This document shows, piece after piece, positions 1-5,078 of a stretch of 5,078 nucleotides of DNA (its first letter is position 1; each line of letters starts with the position of its first letter). Location: assembly GCA_003142355.1 (NCBI GenBank), contig PLMF01000014.1, forward strand, positions 7,614-12,691. The letters run 5' to 3'. Source of the DNA: Bryobacterales bacterium. GTDB lineage: Bacteria; Acidobacteriota; Terriglobia; Bryobacterales; Bryobacteraceae. Below the pieces are notes generated by a model. It was not told the origin of the DNA, made no database searches, and saw only the letters and a program-made list of their open reading frames with translations. The position numbers and the translations under genes were made by a program.

Positions 1-1
1 G

Positions 2-1021
<1,020 letters not shown>

Positions 1022-1030
1022 GGGTTGGTG

Positions 1031-1053
1031 GGGCAGGCGGCGCTCGCCTGCCC
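1031..1053. repeat. Perfect hairpin in the convergent gap
   Basis: The 9-bp arm GGGCAGGCG (1031-1039) and its exact complement CGCCTGCCC (1045-1053) enclose a 5-base loop. It lies 9 bases after the aldehyde dehydrogenase stop and directly abuts a second hairpin. No T-run follows on either strand, so alone it is not a canonical intrinsic terminator. It may block 3'-exonucleases or contribute to bidirectional termination. Confidence 0.6.
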
Positions 1054-1096
1054 GGGCCGGACGTGTCCGGCCCCTACTCTTCTTTTTCTTCTTCCA
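1054..1096 (+). terminator. Probable intrinsic terminator of the aldehyde dehydrogenase gene
   Basis: A perfect 8-bp stem, GGGCCGGA (1054-1061) and TCCGGCCC (1066-1073), has a CGTG loop. On the plus strand it is followed within a few bases by a pyrimidine-rich, T-rich stretch (1077-1096) containing a run of five T. That fits a terminator for the plus-strand gene. The T-rich tail is the complement of the last codons of rplQ (Glu/Lys codons), so coding and terminator functions would overlap. On the minus strand the same hairpin sits just after the rplQ stop but has no U-tract, so termination of the ribosomal operon here would need another mechanism. The call is inferred from structure only. Confidence 0.5.
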
Positions 1097-1526
1097 GCTC
1101 GCGGCCTTCCTGCCGGGCCTTGAGCCGCTCCTCGCGGCGCTTGGCGCGGTCGGCGGCGCGCTTGACCAGTTCGGAACCCACCAGCTCGATCATGGCCTGC
1201 TCCGCGCCGTCGCCCTTGCGCGGGCCCAGACGCGTGATGCGGGTGTAGCCGCCGGCACGCTGGCCGAAGCGGGTTCCCAATGTATCGAACAGTTTCTTCA
1301 CCGAGGCCGGCGTGCGCAGCACCATCGCGGCTTGCCGGCGCGTATGCAGCGTGTCCCGCTTCGCCAGCGTGATCATCTTCTCCACCAACGGGCGCACGGC
1401 TTTGGCCTTGGGGACCGTGGTGATGATGCGCTCCTCCAGGATCATGCTGGTAGCGAGATTGCGCAGCAGCGAATCGCGGGCGCCCGTGTCCCGTTTGAGT
1501 TTGAATCCGGCAACCTTGTGTCTCAT
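1074..1526 (-). CDS. rplQ: Large ribosomal subunit protein L17 (bL17)
   Basis: This protein of 150 residues is a component of the 50S subunit, located near the exit tunnel in known structures. The N-terminal [13 protein letters not shown], then [15 protein letters not shown] (21-35), the lysine-rich segment with [11 protein letters not shown] (48-58), and [15 protein letters not shown] (92-106) are classic L17 signatures. The conserved core ends near IELV (113-116). After it comes a tail of about 34 residues, very rich in Lys, Arg and Glu, probably helical and ending in an acidic EEEKEE; tails of this kind vary between phyla. The ATG lies 3 bases after the rpoA stop. The ribosome binding site is weak (a GGGGA run about 8 bases upstream), consistent with translation coupled to rpoA. 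It is the last gene of the operon and ends in TAG. Confidence 0.97.
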   Translation of the reverse strand: MRHKVAGFKLKRDTGARDSLLRNLATSMILEERIITTVPKAKAVRPLVEKMITLAKRDTLHTRRQAAMVLRTPASVKKLFDTLGTRFGQRAGGYTRITRLGPRKGDGAEQAMIELVGSELVKRAADRAKRREERLKARQEGRELEEEKEE

Positions 1527-1529
1527 GAG

Positions 1530-2576
1530 CTATTCCCCGGCCGGCTCCTGCTGGCCATCCTCCTCGAGAGGGATATCCATTCCGGCATTGGACTGCGGCG
1601 GCGGAGCCACCAGGCGGCCATGCTGATCGATGCGCATTCCCAGGGACAGGCCCATGTTCGCCAGAATCTCCTTGATTTCGTTGAGCGACTTGCGGCCGAA
1701 ATTCTTGGTGCGCAGCATTTCGGCTTCGGTCTTCTGCACCAGCTCGCCGATGGTCTGGATATTGGCGTTCTTGAGGCAGTTATACGAGCGAACGCTCAGC
1801 TCCAGCTCTTCCACGGAGCGGTTCAGGACTTCGCTCATCTTGTCGAGGCCGCGCTCGGAAATCTCTTCGGCCTGCTCCGGCACTTCCTCGAAATTGATGA
1901 AGATCGACATGTGATCTTTCAGCAGTTTCGCCGCGTAGCCGATGGCGTCCTGCGGCGAAACGGCCCCGTTGGTCCAGACTTCCAGCGTGAGCTTGTCGTA
2001 GTCCGTCATCTGGCCGAGACGCGCCGCCTCCACCGAGAAGTTCACCTTGCGCACGGGTGAGTGGACCGAATCGATGGGGATGTAGCCGAGGGCCAGGTCG
2101 TCGTCGAAGTTCTTGTCCGCGCTGACGTAGCCGCGGCCGCCTCTAAGCCGCATCTCGATATGCAGCTTGCCGCCCTCGCTGACGGTGGCGATGTGCACGT
2201 CGCGGTCCAACACTTCGACGTCGGCATCGGTCTCGATCTGGGCGCTGCGCACGTCGCCGGGGCTTTCCACGTCGAGGCGTACGGTCTTGACGCCCTCGCC
2301 CATAATCTTGAACGGAATCTGCTTCAGGTTCAGGATGATATCGGTGGCATCCTCGACCAAGCCCGGAATCGGGCTGAATTCGTGCTCCACGCCGTCGATG
2401 CGGACGGCGGTGATGGCGGCGCCTTCAATTGAGCTCAGCAGCACGCGGCGCAGGCTGTTGCCGATAGTGGTGCCAAACCCACGCTGGAAAGGCTGCGCCG
2501 TAAACATGCCATACCGGTCCGTGAGGCTCTCGGTATTGGCGACCAATCGTTTGGGTTTCTGGAAGCCCTTGAACAT
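1530..2576 (-). CDS. rpoA: DNA-directed RNA polymerase subunit alpha
   Basis: Residues 1 to about 232 of this 348-residue protein form the N-terminal domain, which dimerises and nucleates beta and beta' assembly. Motifs there are the [21 protein letters not shown] region (32-52), ATDIILNLK (77-85), [12 protein letters not shown] (149-160) and [10 protein letters not shown] (171-180). A linker leads to the C-terminal domain (about 245-315), which binds UP-element DNA and activators. There Arg263, Asn266, Cys267 and Lys269 in SVRSYNCLK, and Gly294-Arg-Lys-Ser in [10 protein letters not shown], match the DNA-contact residues of E. coli alpha at an offset of two. The last 35 or so residues are a Pro/Gln/Glu-rich tail beyond the usual end. 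The ATG has AAAGGA (2581-2586) four bases upstream. It lies between rpsD and rplQ, the standard alpha-operon position. Confidence 0.99.
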   Translation of the reverse strand: MFKGFQKPKRLVANTESLTDRYGMFTAQPFQRGFGTTIGNSLRRVLLSSIEGAAITAVRIDGVEHEFSPIPGLVEDATDIILNLKQIPFKIMGEGVKTVRLDVESPGDVRSAQIETDADVEVLDRDVHIATVSEGGKLHIEMRLRGGRGYVSADKNFDDDLALGYIPIDSVHSPVRKVNFSVEAARLGQMTDYDKLTLEVWTNGAVSPQDAIGYAAKLLKDHMSIFINFEEVPEQAEEISERGLDKMSEVLNRSVEELELSVRSYNCLKNANIQTIGELVQKTEAEMLRTKNFGRKSLNEIKEILANMGLSLGMRIDQHGRLVAPPPQSNAGMDIPLEEDGQQEPAGE

Positions 2577-2587
2577 AAATTCCTTTC

Positions 2588-2663
2588 GGGGGCCAGGGGC
2601 CGGGCGCCAGGGGCCAGGGAAAGGTATTCTTCCTTCCCCCGGCCCCCGACCCCCGGTCCCCGA
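2588..2663. repeat. G-run/C-run repeat region in the rpsD-rpoA spacer (heptamer repeat, hairpin, G4-prone)
   Basis: Most of the 97-base gap between rpsD and rpoA is low-complexity. The left part (2588-2619, plus strand) has five G-runs and two copies of GCCAGGGGCC (2592-2601, 2606-2615). The right part (2636-2663) is four tandem copies of a 7-base unit CCCCCGR, the last one starting with T. The halves can pair: GGGGCC (2610-2615) with GGCCCC (2641-2646), GGG with CCC, and AAGG (2621-2624) with CCTT (2632-2635) around a 7-base loop. No U-tract follows on the transcribed minus strand. I see no reading frame or promoter here. Function unknown; it may be a dispersed repeat. Confidence 0.75.
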
Positions 2664-2673
2664 ACCCTGCTTC

Positions 2674-3306
2674 TTACTTCGAGTACAACTCGACGATGAG
2701 CTGCTCGTTCAACTGGATCTGCACCAGGTCCTCGCGCTTAGGCAAGCTCTGAATGCGACCCTTCAAACTTTCCCGATCCACATCAATCCAGTTTGGCGCC
2801 GGCGCGTGAGCCGTGGCATCGCGTGCGGCCAGGATGGCCGGATTGTTCTTGCTGGTTTCGCGTACGGCGACCACGTCGCCCACCTTGACCTGGGCCGACG
2901 GGATATCGCACTTGCGCCCGTTGACATCGATATGGCCATGGCGAACGATCTGGCGCGCCTGAGCGCGGCTGGTGCCGAAACCCATGCGGTAGATGACGCT
3001 ATCGAGGCGGCGCTCCAGCGCGGACATCAGGTTTTCGCCGGTGATGCCTTTGGCTAGAGCGGCCTTTTCGAAAGTACTGCGGAACTGCGCTTCCAGCACG
3101 CCGTACACGCGCCGCACCTTCTGCTTTTCGCGGAGTTGCAGACCGTAGCCGACGATCTTCTTGGCCCGTTCCTTGCCGTGCTGCCCGGGGATGAAATTGC
3201 GCTTCTCGATGGCGCACTTTTCGCTGTGGCAGCGCTCCCCTTTGAGATAGAGTTTCATGCCCTCGCGCCGGCATTGCCGGCAAACCGGGCCGATGTATCT
3301 TGCCAA
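2674..3306 (-). CDS. rpsD: Small ribosomal subunit protein S4 (uS4), TTG start
   Basis: This 210-residue protein is a primary 16S rRNA-binding, 30S assembly-nucleating protein, and in model bacteria also a translational repressor of its own operon. It carries the zinc-binding N terminus: Cys9-x2-Cys12-x13-Cys26-x4-Cys31, the spacing of the zinc-containing Thermus form, unlike the zinc-free E. coli form. The S4 RNA-binding fold spans about 99-160 ([12 protein letters not shown], then [18 protein letters not shown] at 113-130). The C terminus [10 protein letters not shown] is typical. The start is TTG at 3304-3306. It is chosen because [16 protein letters not shown] aligns with the family N terminus and AAGGAG lies six bases upstream. 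It is flanked by the two longest spacers of the cluster, both filled with repeats. Confidence 0.98.
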   Translation of the reverse strand: MARYIGPVCRQCRREGMKLYLKGERCHSEKCAIEKRNFIPGQHGKERAKKIVGYGLQLREKQKVRRVYGVLEAQFRSTFEKAALAKGITGENLMSALERRLDSVIYRMGFGTSRAQARQIVRHGHIDVNGRKCDIPSAQVKVGDVVAVRETSKNNPAILAARDATAHAPAPNWIDVDRESLKGRIQSLPKREDLVQIQLNEQLIVELYSK

Positions 3307-3312
3307 GTTGGT

Positions 3313-3318
3313 CTCCTT
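3313..3318 (-). promoter_or_regulatory. Strong ribosome binding site of rpsD, supporting the TTG start
   Basis: AAGGAG on the minus strand lies six bases before the TTG at 3304-3306. This near-consensus Shine-Dalgarno sequence fixes the unusual start codon. TTG lowers initiation relative to ATG, so a strong site paired with a weak start may tune S4 output (inference). Confidence 0.85.
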
Positions 3319-3372
3319 ACCTTTCTTCTAGGTGCGGTTTACAGCCATGGCAGGCTTTCTTCCCGCTTACTA

Positions 3373-3436
3373 CAGCTTTCAGCTTTCAGCTATCAGCTCT
3401 CAGCCCGAAACGCCACAAGCTGATAACTGATCGCTG
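3373..3436. repeat. Heptanucleotide tandem repeat CAGCTNT and imperfect hairpin in the rpsK-rpsD spacer
   Basis: Within the 139-base gap, 3373-3404 is about 4.6 tandem copies of a 7-base unit: CAGCTTT, CAGCTTT, CAGCTAT, CAGCTCT, then CAGC. Further on, 3419-3436 carries degenerate inverted copies (GCTGATA, ACTGATC, GCTG). The arms 3387-3404 and 3419-3436 are complementary at 15 of 18 positions around a 14-base loop, giving a long imperfect hairpin in DNA or mRNA. The rest of the gap (3307-3372, 3437-3445) holds the rpsD ribosome binding site and nothing else I recognise. There is no U-tract or convincing promoter. It resembles dispersed short tandem repeats of other bacteria; function unknown. 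Confidence 0.8.
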
Positions 3437-3445
3437 ACCGCTATC

Positions 3446-3853
3446 TTACACTCTACGCTTCTTGGGCGGACGGCAGCCGTTGTGCGGCATGGGCGTCACA
3501 TCCTTAATCGAGCGAACTTCGATGCCCGCCGTGGACAGCGCGCGCACCGCCGATTCCCGCCCCGATCCCGGACCGCTGACCCGCACCTCCACCGTGCGCA
3601 GCCCGCTCTCGCCGGCCTTGTTGGCGGCCGTCAGAGCCGCCTGCTGCGCGGCGAAGGGCGTCCCTTTCCGCGAGCCGCGGAAGCCCAGCGACCCGGCGCT
3701 CGACCAGGCGATGGTATTCCCCTCCTGGTCCGCGATGGTCACGATGGTGTTGTTGAAGGTGGCCTGGATATGCACGATGCCCGTATGGACGACGCGCTTT
3801 TCCTTCTTCTTGAAGCTCTTCTTCTTGCCTGTTTTTACTGGTGCTTTCGCCAT
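3446..3853 (-). CDS. rpsK: Small ribosomal subunit protein S11 (uS11)
   Basis: This 135-residue protein of the 30S platform contacts 16S rRNA near the mRNA exit site. A Lys-rich N-terminal extension (1-20) precedes the conserved core. Landmarks are [20 protein letters not shown] (21-40), [20 protein letters not shown] (51-70), the [10 protein letters not shown] loop (91-100), and the hallmark C terminus [13 protein letters not shown] (123-135). The Asn-Gly in PHNG is the site that becomes isoaspartate in E. coli S11. The start ATG has GAGG only three bases upstream, a short spacer, and lies 27 bases after the rpsM stop. The next gene, rpsD, is separated by a long repeat-bearing gap. Confidence 0.99.
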   Translation of the reverse strand: MAKAPVKTGKKKSFKKKEKRVVHTGIVHIQATFNNTIVTIADQEGNTIAWSSAGSLGFRGSRKGTPFAAQQAALTAANKAGESGLRTVEVRVSGPGSGRESAVRALSTAGIEVRSIKDVTPMPHNGCRPPKKRRV

Positions 3854-3880
3854 ACGCCTCTGCTAGATCTCGCCCTATTC

Positions 3881-4267
3881 CTATGTCTTGGAGGTAGCCT
3901 TCTTGCGGTTGGCAACGGTTCCGCGGCGCGGTCCTTTGCGCGTGCGGGCATTCGTATGCGTCCGTTGTCCCCGGACCGGCAGCCCGCGGCGATGCCGCTG
4001 ACCCCGGTACGAGCCCATCTCGATGTGACGCTTGATGTTCATCGAGACTTCCTTGCGGAGGTCGCCTTCCACGGCGCCCTCTTCTTCCAGAATCTGGCGG
4101 ACGCGGTTGACCTCGTCTTCGGTCAGGTCGCGAACCTTCTTGTCGAATTCGATGCCAGCCCGAAACAGGAGCGAGCGGGAACGGGTACGGCCCACGCCGT
4201 AAATATAGGTAAGCCCGATCTCGGCCCTCTTCGCGGACGGCAGATCCACACCAGCAATACGCGCCAT
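3881..4267 (-). CDS. rpsM: Small ribosomal subunit protein S13 (uS13)
   Basis: This 128-residue protein of the 30S head forms intersubunit bridges and touches P-site tRNA through its basic tail. The N terminus [10 protein letters not shown], the helix-hairpin-helix [10 protein letters not shown] (21-30), [13 protein letters not shown] (48-60), and [23 protein letters not shown] (93-115) identify it. The Lys/Arg-rich end (121-128) is the usual tail. The ATG is preceded by GGAG/AGGAG motifs that overlap or closely follow the rpmJ stop codon (TAAGGAG), with only 13 bases between the genes. That leaves little room for a separate S4-binding leader of the E. coli type before rpsM; any such control would have to use rpmJ coding RNA or another site (inference). 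It ends in TAG. Confidence 0.99.
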   Translation of the reverse strand: MARIAGVDLPSAKRAEIGLTYIYGVGRTRSRSLLFRAGIEFDKKVRDLTEDEVNRVRQILEEEGAVEGDLRKEVSMNIKRHIEMGSYRGQRHRRGLPVRGQRTHTNARTRKGPRRGTVANRKKATSKT

Positions 4268-4280
4268 AGGTCTCCTCTCC

Positions 4281-4394
4281 TTACCCCTGCCTCTGTTTGT
4301 GTTTCGGGTTCACGCAAATGACCCGCACCACACCCTCACGATGGATCACCTTGCATTTATCGCAAATCTTCTTTACCGACGCTCGCACTTTCAT
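4281..4394 (-). CDS. rpmJ: Large ribosomal subunit protein L36 (bL36), zinc-binding form
   Basis: At 37 residues this has exactly the usual family length. It begins [21 protein letters not shown] and ends PKHKQRQG. The zinc ribbon ligands are complete: Cys11-x2-Cys14-x12-Cys27-x4-His32, so this is the zinc-containing paralog type. L36 binds 23S rRNA in the 50S subunit. The ATG has GAGGA (4401-4405) six bases upstream, all inside the infA coding sequence. Its first 38 bases overlap the infA 3' end in another frame, suggesting coupled translation. It is followed 13 bases later by rpsM, the standard alpha-operon order. It ends in TAA. Confidence 0.97.
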   Translation of the reverse strand: MKVRASVKKICDKCKVIHREGVVRVICVNPKHKQRQG

Positions 4395-4635
4395 GATCTT
4401 TCCTCGGACCGCCGCTCGACGCTATCTTCCGCGTGATCCTGCCACGCGTCGGATCGTGAGGCCCTAACTCCACCTCGACCCTGTCGCCCGGTACCAGCCG
4501 GACGAAATTCCGTTTCACCGCGCCCACCACGTGGGCCAAAACCCGCTGCTGGTTCTCCAGCTTCACCAGATAAATCGCCGATGGCCGCTCTTCGACCACC
4601 GTGGCCTCAACCTTCACGGCCTCGTCAGCACCCAC
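4357..4635 (-). CDS. infA: Translation initiation factor IF-1, divergent, with C-terminal extension
   Basis: IF-1 is a small OB-fold (S1-type) protein that occupies the ribosomal A site during initiation. From the GTG at 4633-4635 the protein is 92 residues; the usual length is about 72. [20 protein letters not shown] (9-28), [21 protein letters not shown] (31-51) and [14 protein letters not shown] (55-68) match the family core. The first residues, [10 protein letters not shown], align without gaps to the usual MAKED-x-IEVE start, and GGAG lies eight bases upstream; this supports 4635 over the GTG at 4615-4617 (86 residues). The tail after GRITRK (about 71-92) is unlike known IF-1 ends and runs 38 bases into rpmJ. 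The gene overlaps the map end by 22 bases. An indel near the 3' end cannot be excluded. Confidence 0.9.
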   Translation of the reverse strand: MGADEAVKVEATVVEERPSAIYLVKLENQQRVLAHVVGAVKRNFVRLVPGDRVEVELGPHDPTRGRITRKIASSGGPRKDHESASVGKEDLR

Positions 4636-5078
4636 GGCCCGTTCTCCGTCACCGCGATGCAGTGCTCGAAGTGCGCCGAATAGGAGCCGTCTTTCGTTAC
4701 CGCGGTCCACCGGTCCTTCAGAACCACCGATTCCGGCCGCCCCGCGTTGACCATGGGCTCCACCGCCAGTACCATGCCTTCCTTGAGCCGCGGGTTCTCG
4801 TTCTTGCCGTCCACGTAATTGGGGACCTGCGGCTCCTCGTGGAGCTGCGTGCCGATGCCATGGCCCACATACTCCCGCACAATCGAAAAACCGTTGGACT
4901 TGACGTGCTGCTCCACCGTGCCGCAAACGTCAAAAAGCCGGTTGCCCGCCCGCACCCGATCGATGGCCAGCTCCAGGGCTTCCTCGGTCACCCGGAGGAG
5001 CTTCCCGGTCTTCTCGCTTACCTCACCGATCGGGACGGTAATGGCCGAATCGCCATAGTACCCGTCCAACTTCACCCC
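4614..5078 (-). CDS. map: Type I methionine aminopeptidase, 5' partial
   Basis: This cytosolic metalloenzyme removes the initiator methionine from nascent proteins. About 154 C-terminal residues are visible of an expected 250-265; the start lies beyond the window edge. A valine (GTG) at 5073-5075 is internal, not the start. Numbering from it, four of the five metal ligands are present: Asp9 in GYYGDSA, His72 in EYVGHGIG, Glu106 in VEPMVN, and Glu137 in AHFEHCI. The first aspartate falls outside. The substrate-site histidine is His79 in HEEPQVPNY. WTAVTKDGSYSAHFEH (123-138) is characteristic of the bacterial type I enzyme. The TGA at 4614-4616 overlaps infA, which starts within the last codons of map. 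Its placement before infA is the common spc-alpha arrangement in many phyla, usually preceded by secY and adk. Confidence 0.97.
   Translation of the reverse strand, partial: GVKLDGYYGDSAITVPIGEVSEKTGKLLRVTEEALELAIDRVRAGNRLFDVCGTVEQHVKSNGFSIVREYVGHGIGTQLHEEPQVPNYVDGKNENPRLKEGMVLAVEPMVNAGRPESVVLKDRWTAVTKDGSYSAHFEHCIAVTENGPWVLTRP
4644..4647 (-). promoter_or_regulatory. Ribosome binding site deciding the infA start
   Basis: GGAG on the minus strand, inside map, sits eight bases before the GTG at 4633-4635. The alternative GTG (4615-4617), which overlaps the map TGA, has only GAGG with a two-base spacer. Both spacing and N-terminal alignment favour the upstream GTG. Confidence 0.6.

Noticed and set aside
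2610..2646. Intrinsic terminator between rpsD and rpoA
   Set aside because: The hairpin has no U-tract on the transcribed strand, and rpoA and rplQ downstream probably depend on read-through.
2167..3057. Plus-strand open frame of 296 codons antisense to rpoA and rpsD
   Set aside because: It is a shadow of conserved genes on the other strand, with no plausible ribosome binding site or domain.
3373..3436. CRISPR array
   Set aside because: The repeats are contiguous 7-base units with no spacers and no cas genes nearby.
3307..3445. Internal promoter for rpsD in the rpsK-rpsD gap
   Set aside because: I looked for paired -35 and -10 boxes on the minus strand. Only poor matches such as TTGTGG without a good -10 were seen, so I do not call one.
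3482..4321. Plus-strand open frame of 279 codons antisense to rpsK, rpsM and rpmJ
   Set aside because: It lies fully opposite three conserved ribosomal protein genes; absence of stops follows from codon bias.
4615..4617. GTG overlapping the map TGA as the infA start
   Set aside because: It would cut about six residues from the conserved IF-1 N terminus, and its GAGG is only two bases away. The GTG at 4633-4635 fits better, though this one is not excluded.
5073..5075. GTG as the start of map
   Set aside because: The visible sequence begins in the middle of the type I methionine aminopeptidase fold, just before the second metal-binding aspartate, so this is an internal valine.

Overview
The window looks like a high-GC bacterial chromosome, most probably a member of the Acidobacteriota. 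That placement is an inference from protein sequence style (RpoA, S11, S13), the gene order, and the zinc-binding forms of S4 and L36; it needs a phylogeny to confirm. Most of the window (about 1074 to 5078, minus strand) is the distal end of the spc-alpha ribosomal protein operon. In transcription order it reads map (5' end cut by the window edge), infA, rpmJ, rpsM, rpsK, rpsD, rpoA, rplQ. The first 1021 bases carry, on the plus strand, the C-terminal two thirds of an ALDH7/antiquitin-type aldehyde dehydrogenase that converges on rplQ.

Layout: aldehyde dehydrogenase (2-1021, +); a 52-base convergent gap with two adjacent perfect hairpins (1031-1073); rplQ (1074-1526); rpoA (1530-2576); a 97-base spacer of G/C-run repeats with G-quadruplex potential on both strands; rpsD (2674-3306, TTG start); a 139-base spacer with 7-bp tandem repeats in a long imperfect hairpin; rpsK (3446-3853); rpsM (3881-4267); rpmJ (4281-4394); infA (4357-4635); map (4614-5078).

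The minus-strand genes work together. RpoA is the assembly platform of RNA polymerase. S13, S11, S4, L36 and L17 are ribosome parts. IF-1 acts in initiation, and methionine aminopeptidase trims nascent proteins. The upstream genes are tightly packed: map overlaps infA and infA overlaps rpmJ, which suggests translational coupling. By contrast, the two long spacers flanking rpsD hold different low-complexity heptanucleotide repeats that can fold. The aldehyde dehydrogenase is unrelated metabolism (probably lysine degradation through 2-aminoadipate 6-semialdehyde) and marks the end of the ribosomal cluster.

I found no mobile element, CRISPR array, RNA gene or wholly new system. The points worth a second look are the spacer repeats, the unusual infA, and the TTG start of rpsD.
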